In this document: in pieces, positions 55,908 through 64,000 of the stretch
Numbering within the stretch: position 1 is the stretch's first letter
How the letters are laid out: each line of letters begins with the position of its first letter
Source: Clostridia bacterium
Lineage (GTDB): Bacteria > Bacillota > Clostridia > Lachnospirales > Lachnospiraceae
NCBI GenBank assembly: GCA_910575245.1
Contig: CAJTEN010000007.1
Coordinates: 107,558-171,557, forward strand
Length of the DNA stretch: 64,000 bases
Direction of reading: 5' to 3'
Program-made: the position numbers and the translations under genes
Notes under the pieces: model-generated
Database searches by the model: none
The model's input: only the letters and a program-made list of their open reading frames with translations
Told to the model about the DNA's origin: nothing

Positions 55908-56840
55908 ATGCAGGAATTATATTATAACGGGAAATTGATTTTAGGCGTGGATCATGGATATGGCAACATGAAAACGGCACACAGAATTTTTGCCGCCAGT
56001 GTGGAAAAAGAGGTGCAGTTGGGAGCAACAGCTTTGGAGTACAAAGGAAAAGAATACGGAATCGGCGGCGGTCATAAGGAGTTTCAGGTACAGAAAATCC
56101 ATGACGAGGATTATTGGATATTAACGCTTGCGGCTGTTGCGGAAGAACTCAAATTCAGAGGAAAGAATGAGGCAGTTATCCATTTAGCTGCAGGAGTGCC
56201 ATTATTCTGGGTAAAGGAGCAGAAAGAAAGTTTTCGGGAATATCTGCTGTGTGAGAAGGATGTACGCTTCAAATATAACGGAGAATCCTATCATGTGGTT
56301 ATTGCAGATGCTTCCATTCATCCACAGGGATATGCCGCATTTATCAATTATGATGGGGATACCAGAGGAAATACAGTGCTGTCAGATATCGGTAATGGAA
56401 CAATGAATGTGGCATTTATGCAGAAGGGGAAGCCTTTAGCGGGCAAAATTTTTACAGAGCAGTTTGGCGTGTATCAGTGTATGAAAAAAGCAAGAAATGA
56501 GGCTATGCGAAACTGTCAGTGTGAGATTCCGGATCATATTATTGAGGAAATATTCCGCAAAGGAACTGCGGATATTCCCGAACGGTACATACAGGCAGTT
56601 TCAGAAGTGGCAAAGGATTATGTAAAACAGGTATTCAGTAAACTGCGGGAATATGGCTATAATCCCGATCTGATGAAACTGTATGTAATAGGTGGTGGCG
56701 GCTGTTTGATAAAGAATTTTGCGGAGTATGATGCGGACAGAGTAGTGATTATTCAGGATATTTGTGCAACGGCAAAAGGGTATGAGGTATTGGCGTTACA
56801 GACCTTGAAACGGATACAAAGCAGAGGAAAGGCATCATGA
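55908..56840 (+). CDS. ParM/StbA-like actin-family partition protein
   Basis: A 310-residue actin-like ATPase from ATG 55908 (GGAGGAATTTATC). ILGVDHGYGNMKTA is the phosphate-1 motif, VLSDIGNGTMNVAF the phosphate-2 motif, and LYVIGGGGCLIKNF the adenosine motif. Members form filaments that push plasmid copies apart. The start at 55893 is less likely because the ribosome site lies inside it. It overlaps the next gene (ATGA), a probable ParR-like adaptor. Confidence 0.85.
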   Translation: MQELYYNGKLILGVDHGYGNMKTAHRIFAASVEKEVQLGATALEYKGKEYGIGGGHKEFQVQKIHDEDYWILTLAAVAEELKFRGKNEAVIHLAAGVPLFWVKEQKESFREYLLCEKDVRFKYNGESYHVVIADASIHPQGYAAFINYDGDTRGNTVLSDIGNGTMNVAFMQKGKPLAGKIFTEQFGVYQCMKKARNEAMRNCQCEIPDHIIEEIFRKGTADIPERYIQAVSEVAKDYVKQVFSKLREYGYNPDLMKLYVIGGGGCLIKNFAEYDADRVVIIQDICATAKGYEVLALQTLKRIQSRGKAS

Positions 56841-57169
56841 TAAAAAATATCAATATCCGCTTCAATCTCGATAAAGAGGAACATAGGAAAGCATGGGATT
56901 ATATGCAAACAATGGACAAGTCGGTGGAGAAGACTTATTCAAAAGTCATAATTAAGTCGCTTGTCCGCTACTTTGAAAATGCGGATGCAGAGAATAAAGC
57001 GGAGATATCTGAAAACTATTGGGAGCGTTTCAGAAGCGAGATGGGGAATCTGCTGCGAGGGAAAACTGCATTGCCTACGGTAGAAATTGAGAAAGTAGCA
57101 GAAAAACAGGACAATCATCTGCCAAAAATCAGTGAAGATGTGCTGGATGCACTGGAGGATTTGTTTTGA
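56837..57169 (+). CDS. Probable ParR-like partition adaptor
   Basis: A 110-residue protein beginning MIKNINIRFNLDKEEHRKAW, with a ribbon-helix-helix-like N-terminus and an acidic C-terminal tail (EDVLDALEDLF) of the kind that ParR proteins use to touch ParM. It overlaps the ParM-like gene by four bases. The call rests on position, size and the two ends; family membership is not certain. Confidence 0.6.
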   Translation: MIKNINIRFNLDKEEHRKAWDYMQTMDKSVEKTYSKVIIKSLVRYFENADAENKAEISENYWERFRSEMGNLLRGKTALPTVEIEKVAEKQDNHLPKISEDVLDALEDLF

Positions 57170-57494
<325 letters not shown>

Positions 57495-57836
57495 ATGGAA
57501 AAACGAAAACGAAACAACCAGCTTATTTTACGCTTGAGTGATGATGAGAAGTATATTTTAGATGCCAAATGTAAAAATGCAGAGTACAGGAACAAAAATG
57601 ATTATCTTCGGCATTTGATTTTGTACGGATATACTTATTTTGTAGATTACTCGGAACTGCATGATTACAATGTCAATCTAAGCAGAATCAGCAAAAGCCT
57701 GAACCAGATAGCGGCAAGGATAAGTTCTACGGGTAACACTTATCAGGATGACATAGAAGAAGTAAAGGAGCTGATGAAACAGGTATGGCATACACACGAA
57801 TCCATGCTATCAAAGCAACCGTACAGAAAGCATTAA
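57495..57836 (+). CDS. mobC: MobC-type mobilization accessory protein
   Basis: A 113-residue protein from ATG 57495 (TTGGAGG). The N-terminus MEKRKRNNQLILRLSDDEKY is ribbon-helix-helix-like, and LSRISKSLNQIAARISSTGN is the MobC motif. It overlaps the relaxase start by 52 bases. It is only distantly like the first MobC (6843), so the window carries two independent mobilization systems. Confidence 0.85.
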   Translation: MEKRKRNNQLILRLSDDEKYILDAKCKNAEYRNKNDYLRHLILYGYTYFVDYSELHDYNVNLSRISKSLNQIAARISSTGNTYQDDIEEVKELMKQVWHTHESMLSKQPYRKH

Positions 57837-59179
57837 AATATATCTGCAATCCGGAAAAAACAGATGGACGGATTTTGATAGATTCCTTTGCCTGTGGGAT
57901 AGAGACAGCGCATTATGATTTTATGGATGCGTTATCAAAGTCTTCCGGTGTAGGTGATAAGCAGGCGTTTCATCTGATTCAGTCATTTGCACCCGGAGAA
58001 GTGGATTTTGATATGGCTCATCAGGTGGGAATGGAGCTGGCGGATAAGCTGTTAGAAAATAAATATAGTTACGTTATTGCAACGCATATAGACAAGGAAC
58101 ACTGCCATAATCATATTATTTTCTGTGCGGTTGATAATGTAGAACATAAAAAATATAATGACTGCAAGCGCACTTATCGTCATATTAGAAATCTGTCAGA
58201 TGAACTTTGCAGAGAACATGGATTGTCGGTTATTATTCCGGCAAGGCAAAAAGGCATGACACATTATGAGTGGCAGATGGCAAAGTCGGGAACTTCATGG
58301 AAAGCGCAGATGAAATCTGATATGGACAATGCCATTCGTGAAGCACACAGCTATGAAGATTTTATCAGCCGGATGCAGACAAAGGGATATGAGGTAAAAG
58401 GGGAAACTTTTGGAGACAATGCATTGAAATATCTGTCATTTTGCGCATTGGGACAGAGCCGATTTACACGTGTCAGTGAAAGAAATTTCGGTGTGGGATA
58501 TACGAAAGAAGCAATCAGAGAGCGGATTGAAAAACGTGTAATGACACAGGAAAAATTTCCCGTAAAAAAGAAATTTCCCTTTCCGAAGCGACCGGATGCA
58601 AAGCGGACTCTGATTGATACGGACAAGGAGAAGTTTCAAAAGAATGGTGCGTTAAAGCATTGGGCGGATATACAGAATTTAAAGATTGCAGCGGCGAGTT
58701 ATGCAGAGGGCGGTTCCGTAGATGAACTGAAACGGAAAATTGCAGAGAAAAATGCCACAGCAAAAACGGCACGGAGTGCGGTTGTGGATTTGGAGCATGA
58801 GATGAAAGCCAAAGCGGAAATCCTAAAATACGCAAAACAGTATATGGCAAACAGGAAATACCAGAGAGGATATGAGAGAGCGAAGGATCAGGATGCATAT
58901 TTCCGAAGTCATGAAACGCAGATTATTCTGTTTGGCGGCGCTGAAAATATGTTGAAGCGGTATGGAGTAAAGATGGCATCTTTAGATGTGGAAAAGATGC
59001 AGGCGGAATATGATACAATGACAGCGCAAAAGGCAAAGCTAAGGAAGATATATCAGACAGCCGAAAAAGAGGCGGAGGAGGCAGATAAGCAGTTGAAGAA
59101 CATAAGGCAGTATTTAGGGATTGAGAAAGATAAACAGGAAGCGACAAAGCAGCACAAAAAGCAAGATATGAGTTTATAG
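57785..59179 (+). CDS. Relaxase / mobilization nuclease
   Basis: A 464-residue relaxase. IHAIKATVQKALKYICNPEK is the usual start of this MOBP-type group, and ATHIDKEHCHNHIIFCAVDN holds the histidine metal site. The C-terminal 180 residues are Lys/Glu/Ala-rich and coiled-coil. It starts inside mobC in another frame, a normal arrangement. Transfer would depend on a helper element, as no coupling protein or secretion gene is seen. Confidence 0.92.
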   Translation: MAYTRIHAIKATVQKALKYICNPEKTDGRILIDSFACGIETAHYDFMDALSKSSGVGDKQAFHLIQSFAPGEVDFDMAHQVGMELADKLLENKYSYVIATHIDKEHCHNHIIFCAVDNVEHKKYNDCKRTYRHIRNLSDELCREHGLSVIIPARQKGMTHYEWQMAKSGTSWKAQMKSDMDNAIREAHSYEDFISRMQTKGYEVKGETFGDNALKYLSFCALGQSRFTRVSERNFGVGYTKEAIRERIEKRVMTQEKFPVKKKFPFPKRPDAKRTLIDTDKEKFQKNGALKHWADIQNLKIAAASYAEGGSVDELKRKIAEKNATAKTARSAVVDLEHEMKAKAEILKYAKQYMANRKYQRGYERAKDQDAYFRSHETQIILFGGAENMLKRYGVKMASLDVEKMQAEYDTMTAQKAKLRKIYQTAEKEAEEADKQLKNIRQYLGIEKDKQEATKQHKKQDMSL

Positions 59180-59197
59180 GAAAGAAAGGAAAAGTTT

Positions 59198-59551
59198 ATG
59201 AATTTGACTTATGAAAAATGTGGAGACTATCTGATACCGAACTTAATTCCTGATCCGGAGCCGGAGGGAGAGTTGAGGAAATTTGGATTGATGCGGAAAT
59301 CTTATTTAGAGAATTATAGGAGAGGCATTTATTCGGGGTTATTGTTATCGGGCAAACTGAAAGAGCATCTGCTGATGATACAGGAACAGGCGGAGGAACG
59401 GTTTGATTTACTTGTGGAGCAGATGGCAAAACAGGAGGGAGTGACGGAACAGTTAAAGGGACAGGATCAGATACTTTGGGTGCGGAGAATGAATAATATT
59501 CGGGCGAGGGCGGAGGAGATTGTGAGGGAGGAAATTATTTATTGTTTGTGA
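59198..59551 (+). CDS. tnpV: TnpV-like transposon protein
   Basis: A 117-residue protein: MNLTYEKCGDYLIPNLIPDP, FGLMRKSYLENYRRGIYSGL and an end with MNNIRARAEEIVREEI. This matches TnpV of Tn4451-type clostridial elements; its function is unproven. GAAAGGAAAAG precedes the ATG. It closes the mobilization gene group. Confidence 0.8.
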   Translation: MNLTYEKCGDYLIPNLIPDPEPEGELRKFGLMRKSYLENYRRGIYSGLLLSGKLKEHLLMIQEQAEERFDLLVEQMAKQEGVTEQLKGQDQILWVRRMNNIRARAEEIVREEIIYCL

Positions 59552-59668
59552 GCAAAAAGTGGCAGGAACAAAATAAAAAAGTTCTTGCTACTTTTTATCA
59601 TATATATGCTGATTTATCGTTGGAAAAAGAGTATTATGTGTTTATGATGATTTGAAGGAGGGAATCTG

Positions 59669-60067
59669 ATGCAAAAAAGTGTGCAACACCTTATGGAAAA
59701 AATAGGAATTAGAGAGTTATTTCCGGTTCCACATGGGAAATTGCAGGGCAGCACCGTGCTTGCTACAAATGGAAAAGAGAATATGACGGTTTCACAAATG
59801 CTGAAGTCAGCAGCATATTTAATTAAGTTTATAAAAGATAACTTTGATGTTGATGAAAACCGATATTCGGTTACTATAATTTTCTTAAAATCCGTGCAAT
59901 TGGTCTTAAATAATGGAAGTGCAGATAAGCCGACTAAAGAAGATGCACATATCATTATAGATGTTATGCATGAGATAGCTGACATACATGCTAAGAGCGA
60001 AGGCGAAAAGAAATTAAATGAAGAAATAGCGGTAGCATTAAATCTTTTGATTGAGGCGTTGAAGTAG
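59669..60067 (+). CDS. Hypothetical protein (132 residues)
   Basis: A mostly helical protein starting MQKSVQHLMEKIGIRELFPV, with TVSQMLKSAAYLIKFIKDNF in the middle and EIAVALNLLIEALK at the end. No family recognised and no catalytic motif. GAAGGAGGG gives a good start. It lies between TnpV and the restriction operon's regulator and could belong to either. Confidence 0.55.
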   Translation: MQKSVQHLMEKIGIRELFPVPHGKLQGSTVLATNGKENMTVSQMLKSAAYLIKFIKDNFDVDENRYSVTIIFLKSVQLVLNNGSADKPTKEDAHIIIDVMHEIADIHAKSEGEKKLNEEIAVALNLLIEALK

Positions 60068-60189
60068 AAAAATATTTGAATTTTAAATTACAGTATTTGA
60101 ATATTCAAATTGATTATTTGGAAAATTAATGCTATGATTTTAAATATATTATGAAACTCTGATTTGTAGAAAGCAAGAGGAACTATTTT

Positions 60190-60423
60190 ATGGCAATCAG
60201 TTATAACGGACTATGGAAGTTATTGATCGATAAGGGTATGAAAAAGGGTGACTTATGTAAAAGCACGGGGTTAAGCTCAAGCACTATGGCGAAAATGACA
60301 AATGGAGAGTCTGTGAATTTATCTGTTTTGGAACGTATATGTGAAAAGCTGGATTGCGATTTTGCAGATTTGGTAAATTATAAAAGAACGCAGGAGGAAG
60401 CTGATGGGGATGAGCAACAATAA
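60190..60423 (+). CDS. Small XRE-type regulator ahead of the type I RM genes
   Basis: A 77-residue HTH protein: LWKLLIDKGMKKGDLCKSTG followed by LSSSTMAKMTNGESVNLSVL and ERICEKLDCDFADLV, typical of the single-domain XRE group. Its stop overlaps the hsdM start by 20 bases, so it is translated with hsdM and probably controls the restriction operon, as many control proteins do. Confidence 0.85.
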   Translation: MAISYNGLWKLLIDKGMKKGDLCKSTGLSSSTMAKMTNGESVNLSVLERICEKLDCDFADLVNYKRTQEEADGDEQQ

Positions 60424-62167
60424 AATCAGTGATGTTGGAATCAATATAGCAGAAAAAGCGACTGTCATTTGGAATGTGGCAGATATGCTTCGGGGACCGT
60501 TCAAGCCGCATGAATATGGACTTGTTATCTTACCGATGACAGTGGTTAAAAGATTTCATGATTGCTTACTGCCTACTCATGACAATGTGCTTGTGCAGTA
60601 TGAAAAAGTGAAGCATTTGGCGGTTATTGATGGTTTCCTGACAAGGGCATCCGGCTATCAGTTTTATAATACAAGCAAATTTACGTTTGAGACGCTTTTG
60701 GCTGATCCGGATAATATAGAAACGAATTTTAAAGACTATTTAGCCGGTTTCTCTGCAAATGCGCAGGATGTTCTTTCCAAGTTTGACTTTGATAATATTA
60801 TTAAAAGAATGGTGGAGAGCAATACACTGTATCTGATTATTAAGGAATTTAATTCTGAAAAAGGGTATTTAGGCGCTGACAAAATTAGTGCCGTGGATTG
60901 CGGTTATATTTTTGAAGATTTAGTGCGCCGTTTTTCAGAGTCATTTGGGGAGGAAGCTGGAGCGCATTTTACCAGCAGGGATATTATTTACCTTATGACG
61001 GATTTGCTGCTTGCGGATGCCAATTTAGACGCCGGCGGAATGACTGTTTATGATATGACAATGGGAACATCTCAGATGCTTTCCTGTATGGAAGAGAGAA
61101 TACATGATTTGAACAGAGATATAGAAGTTACTTGTTTTGGGCAGGAGTTTAATCCGTCTACTTATGCGATTGCAAAAGCGGATATGATGATTCGTGGTGG
61201 AGATCCCGACAATATGCGGTTCGGCGATACTTTGTCAGACGACCAGTTTGCAGGATTTACCTTTGATTATTGCATTTCTAATCCGCCTTTTGGAATTGAT
61301 TGGAAACGCGAACAGAAAAAGGTGGAAGAAGAAGCTACAAGAGGGGAACAGGGCAGATTTGCGCCCGGGCTTCCTAAAATCAGTGACGGACAGCAGCTGT
61401 TTGTGTTAAATGGGCTTTCCAAACTTGCGCCGAATGGAAAAATGGCAATTATACAAAACGGTTCTCCGTTATTTTCAGGAGATGCCGGAAGCGGTCCGTC
61501 AGAGATTAGGAGATATATTTTAGAAAATGACTGGCTGGATTGTATCGTGCAGCTTTCTACGGATATGTTCATGAATACGGGCATCAGTACATACATTTGG
61601 ATTTGCTCCAAGAATAAACCGGCATATCGGGAAGGAAAAGTGCAGCTTATAGATGCCTCTCATTGCTATGAGGCAAGGAGAAAGAGCATTGGAACGAAAA
61701 GAAACGATATTACGGATCAGTGTCGGGAATTGATTGTTAAGGCTTATGGTTCTTTTGAAAACTGCGCTGTGTATGGAGATAAGAGCGGAATCTATTGTGA
61801 GAGTAAGATATTTGAGACCGTAGAGTTTGGATATAACAAAATTGTGGTGGAAAGACCACAGCGGGATGAAAACGGGGAAATTGTCCTGAAAAAAGGAAAG
61901 CCTGTAGCGGATGCAAGCCTGCGAGATACGGAGAATGTGCCGCTTACGCAGGATATCGACAGGTATTTTGAGAGAGAAGTGCTTCCTTATGCGGAAGATG
62001 CATGGATTGATAAGAAAAAGACGAAGGTAGGGTATGAGATACCTATGACAAGATATTTCTATGAGTATCAGGCGCCGGAAAAGGTGGAGGATATCGTGGC
62101 GCGGATTCATGTGTTGGAGGCTGATATTTCTGCTTCCTTGGAGAGGCTGTTTGCGGAGGAGAAATAA
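60404..62167 (+). CDS. hsdM: Type I restriction-modification DNA methyltransferase subunit
   Basis: A 587-residue HsdM. The N-terminal helical domain (GPFKPHEYGLVILPMTVVKR) is followed by the N6-adenine methyltransferase: GEEAGAHFTSRDIIYLM, VYDMTMGTSQMLSC (SAM site, DMTMGTS in place of the common DPxxGxG) and the catalytic ISNPPFGIDW. A SAM-binding partner and target recognition come from HsdS. ATG 60404 has AGGAGGAAGC. It is two bases from hsdS. Confidence 0.93.
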   Translation: MGMSNNKISDVGINIAEKATVIWNVADMLRGPFKPHEYGLVILPMTVVKRFHDCLLPTHDNVLVQYEKVKHLAVIDGFLTRASGYQFYNTSKFTFETLLADPDNIETNFKDYLAGFSANAQDVLSKFDFDNIIKRMVESNTLYLIIKEFNSEKGYLGADKISAVDCGYIFEDLVRRFSESFGEEAGAHFTSRDIIYLMTDLLLADANLDAGGMTVYDMTMGTSQMLSCMEERIHDLNRDIEVTCFGQEFNPSTYAIAKADMMIRGGDPDNMRFGDTLSDDQFAGFTFDYCISNPPFGIDWKREQKKVEEEATRGEQGRFAPGLPKISDGQQLFVLNGLSKLAPNGKMAIIQNGSPLFSGDAGSGPSEIRRYILENDWLDCIVQLSTDMFMNTGISTYIWICSKNKPAYREGKVQLIDASHCYEARRKSIGTKRNDITDQCRELIVKAYGSFENCAVYGDKSGIYCESKIFETVEFGYNKIVVERPQRDENGEIVLKKGKPVADASLRDTENVPLTQDIDRYFEREVLPYAEDAWIDKKKTKVGYEIPMTRYFYEYQAPEKVEDIVARIHVLEADISASLERLFAEEK

Positions 62168-62169
62168 GT

Positions 62170-63495
62170 ATGGCTAGGGAGATGAAGGATAGCGGGATTG
62201 AGTGGATTGCGGAGATACCGAAAGAGTGGGAAATAAAGCGAATAAAGTATGTTGCTGAATTTGAACCCAAGTGCAATATGAATGAGTTGAATAATGACAG
62301 TATAGTTACGTATTTACCTATGGAATGTTTAAAAAATGGATATTTCGAGAAACGTGAACGTAATTTAGGAGATTTGCCGACTTCTTTGACTCATTTTCAG
62401 GAAAATGATATTGTAATGGCTAAGGTTACGCCCTGCTTTGAAAATGGGAATATTGCTATAATGCAAAAACTGCAATCTGGATTTGGGTTAGGTAGTTCCG
62501 AATTGTTTGTTTTGAGATGCAAAACTGTTAATATTCACTATTTGTTTTGGTGGCTACAGAATAGGGGATTTGTTTCACAAGCTTGTTCGACTATGACTGG
62601 AACAGGAGGATTAAAAAGAGTATCTCCGTATTTTATTAAAAATTGTACTATGCATATGCCGCCAGAGATAGAACAAGTTCGTATATCAAATTTTTTATAT
62701 GCACAATGTGAAGAACTTGATAATGTGCTTGAAAAAACTTGCGCAAGTATAGAGGAATACAAAAAGTTAAAGCAAGCTGTTATTACACAGGCTGTTACAA
62801 AAGGAATAATAGGTAACAGGGAAATGAAGGATAGCGGTGTTGAGTGGATTGGGAGCATACCTATTGGGTGGAAACTTATTCCGTTTCGCCATGTACTTAA
62901 GGAACGCCAAGAAAAAAATAGTCCTATAAAATCAGAGGAGCGATTGTCTTTATCTATTGATTTGGGAGTGACGCTTTATGCGGAGAAAACCACAAATTTG
63001 GATAGATTTAAAGATGATTTTGAACAGTATAAATTAGCCTATGAGGGCGATTTGGTAATGAATAGTATGAATATGATTGTAGGTGCAACAGGGGTATCTG
63101 ATTATTTTGGATGTGTAAGTCCGGTATACTATACTTTTTATGATGAATTAGAAGATCATGTGACAGCAAAATATTGTGAGTATATATTTAGAAGTAAAAC
63201 TATGTTGAGAGTGTTATATAGTTTGGGAAAGGGTATATATGCGATTGTTCGGGGAGATGACCGGGTAAATACTTGTAGACTAAAGGTGTCGAAGGAAGAT
63301 TTAAAAAGTATTATAATACCGGTTCCACCAGTGGAAGAGCAGAGGGAGATAGTGAATTATCTTAAGAAAAAGTGTTTAGCAATAGATGAACTTATTGCAA
63401 AGAAAGAACAATACCTCTCCGAGATAGAGAATTACAAAAAATCTTTAATCTACGAATATGTGACAGGGAAAAAAGTAGTGCCACAGAATTGCTAA
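62170..63495 (+). CDS. hsdS: Type I restriction-modification specificity subunit
   Basis: A 441-residue HsdS with two target recognition domains, each ended by a coiled-coil spacer (QVRISNFLYAQCEELDNVLE and EQREIVNYLKKKCLAIDELI). Each half begins with the same motif: MKDSGIEWIAEIPKEW and MKDSGVEWIGSIPIGW. The two DNA copies of that motif (62182-62209, 62824-62851) match at 26 of 28 bases. Full-length, intact, two-base gap after hsdM. Target sequence cannot be predicted. Confidence 0.92.
   Translation: MAREMKDSGIEWIAEIPKEWEIKRIKYVAEFEPKCNMNELNNDSIVTYLPMECLKNGYFEKRERNLGDLPTSLTHFQENDIVMAKVTPCFENGNIAIMQKLQSGFGLGSSELFVLRCKTVNIHYLFWWLQNRGFVSQACSTMTGTGGLKRVSPYFIKNCTMHMPPEIEQVRISNFLYAQCEELDNVLEKTCASIEEYKKLKQAVITQAVTKGIIGNREMKDSGVEWIGSIPIGWKLIPFRHVLKERQEKNSPIKSEERLSLSIDLGVTLYAEKTTNLDRFKDDFEQYKLAYEGDLVMNSMNMIVGATGVSDYFGCVSPVYYTFYDELEDHVTAKYCEYIFRSKTMLRVLYSLGKGIYAIVRGDDRVNTCRLKVSKEDLKSIIIPVPPVEEQREIVNYLKKKCLAIDELIAKKEQYLSEIENYKKSLIYEYVTGKKVVPQNC
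62182..62851 (+). repeat. Direct repeat of 28 bases within hsdS
   Basis: Copies at 62182-62209 and 62824-62851 begin ATGAAGGATAGCGG and end TTGAGTGGATTG, differing at two positions. They mark the start of each half of the protein and could allow recombination that removes or exchanges the first recognition domain. Confidence 0.8.
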
Positions 63496-63555
63496 ACATA
63501 AAAGAAATTGCCGAAACAGTGTTTAGGCAATTGGATAAAAAGGAGATAAAAATAC

Positions 63556-64000
63556 ATGAACGATAAAAAATATCAGGTGTTTATCAGTTCAACATATACT
63601 GACCTAGCCGAAGAACGTAAAAAGATTCTTGATGTTCTTTTTATGGCAGATTGTATTCCGGCAGGAATGGAAGCATTTGTGGCGGCAGATACAGAGCAAT
63701 TTGAAGTAATAAAAAAAGTCATAGATTTATGTGATTACTATGTGGTGATAATTGGAAAGCGTTATGGTTCAGTTCATCCGGATACTGGAAAGAGTTATAC
63801 TGAAATGGAATATGATTATGCAATAGAGCTGGGGATTCCGGTTTTGGTATTTGCTATTGATGACAATGTGAAGCTTGCATCAGATAAAACAGAAGCGGAT
63901 GAGGATAAGAAAGATAAATTAAAGAAGTTTCGCACAAAAGCAATGACGAATAGATTAGCAAGTATATGGGCTTCAACAGAGGACTTAACCGGTAAATTGG
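63556..64000 (+). CDS. DUF4062 domain protein, partial at window edge
   Basis: The frame opens at ATG 63556 (AAAAAGGAGAT) and runs off the right edge; about 148 residues are seen. YQVFISSTYTDLAEERKKIL, then AGMEAFVAADTEQFEVIKKV, IIGKRYGSVHPDTGKSYTEM and YDYAIELGIPVLVF are the DUF4062 pattern, a TIR/nucleotide-binding-like fold often found at the N-terminus of STAND-type or defence proteins. It lies 60 bases after hsdS and probably between hsdS and a later hsdR, so it may be an accessory of the RM locus. Confidence 0.85.
   Translation, partial: MNDKKYQVFISSTYTDLAEERKKILDVLFMADCIPAGMEAFVAADTEQFEVIKKVIDLCDYYVVIIGKRYGSVHPDTGKSYTEMEYDYAIELGIPVLVFAIDDNVKLASDKTEADEDKKDKLKKFRTKAMTNRLASIWASTEDLTGKL

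Overview
The window reads as chromosomal DNA of a gut-type clostridium, most likely a Lachnospiraceae member. This rests on strong AGGAGG-type ribosome binding sites, moderate G+C, many intracellular glycosidases paired with GPH-family sugar symporters, AraC regulators in Lachnospiraceae style, and Firmicutes conjugative-element parts (DUF6017 replication protein, ParM-like protein, TnpV, clustered serine recombinases, DUF6870, DUF6788, DUF5372). The species cannot be fixed from the sequence.

Layout. 1-2834: remains of a serine-recombinase transposon-like operon (DUF5372, DUF6788, small ORF, recombinase) on the minus strand, joined near 1550 to a 5'-truncated group II intron whose RT and domain V/VI remain. 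2835-7500: small accessory genes (zinc-ribbon protein, DUF2200) and a mobilization module (relaxase, MobC, candidate oriT). 7728-9163: two decayed genes, a helix-turn-helix regulator carrying an internally inverted segment and a frameshifted CPBP membrane protease. 9194-13371: two AraC regulators around a MATE exporter. 13513-46887: a large carbohydrate locus. 47108-54125: terminator, XRE regulator, DUF6870 protein and three tandem overlapping large serine recombinases. 54217-63495: a second mobile element, with a decapitated tyrosine integrase, DUF6017 replication protein, ParM/ParR-like pair, oriT, MobC, relaxase, TnpV, then a type I restriction-modification operon (hsdM, hsdS) followed by a DUF4062 gene cut by the window end.

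How the carbohydrate locus works (inference from families). Two GPH symporters would import a glycoside. Cytoplasmic glycosidases (two GH2, two GH1, GH3, GH78, three GH43) and two esterases would strip it. Released glucuronate would pass through UxaC, UxuB, UxuA, KdgK and Eda to pyruvate and glyceraldehyde 3-phosphate. None of the hydrolases shows a signal peptide, so the substrate is probably a small imported glycoside or oligosaccharide rather than a polymer. Glucuronate, rhamnose, arabinose/xylose and ester groups together suggest an arabinogalactan side chain or an acetylated plant glycoside such as a saponin. The substrate is not proven.

Most notable: (1) a Met-rich C-terminal tail shared by three unrelated hydrolase folds of the locus; (2) an SDR fused to DUF4342 inside the locus; (3) a catabolic locus lying between a mobilization module and a three-recombinase module that abuts a truncated integrase, suggesting nested mobile elements; (4) an inverted block inside a regulator pseudogene; (5) a 26/28 direct repeat in hsdS that could shuffle specificity; (6) a DUF4062 gene next to the type I RM genes; (7) a 20-bp-phased direct repeat that may be an AraC operator.
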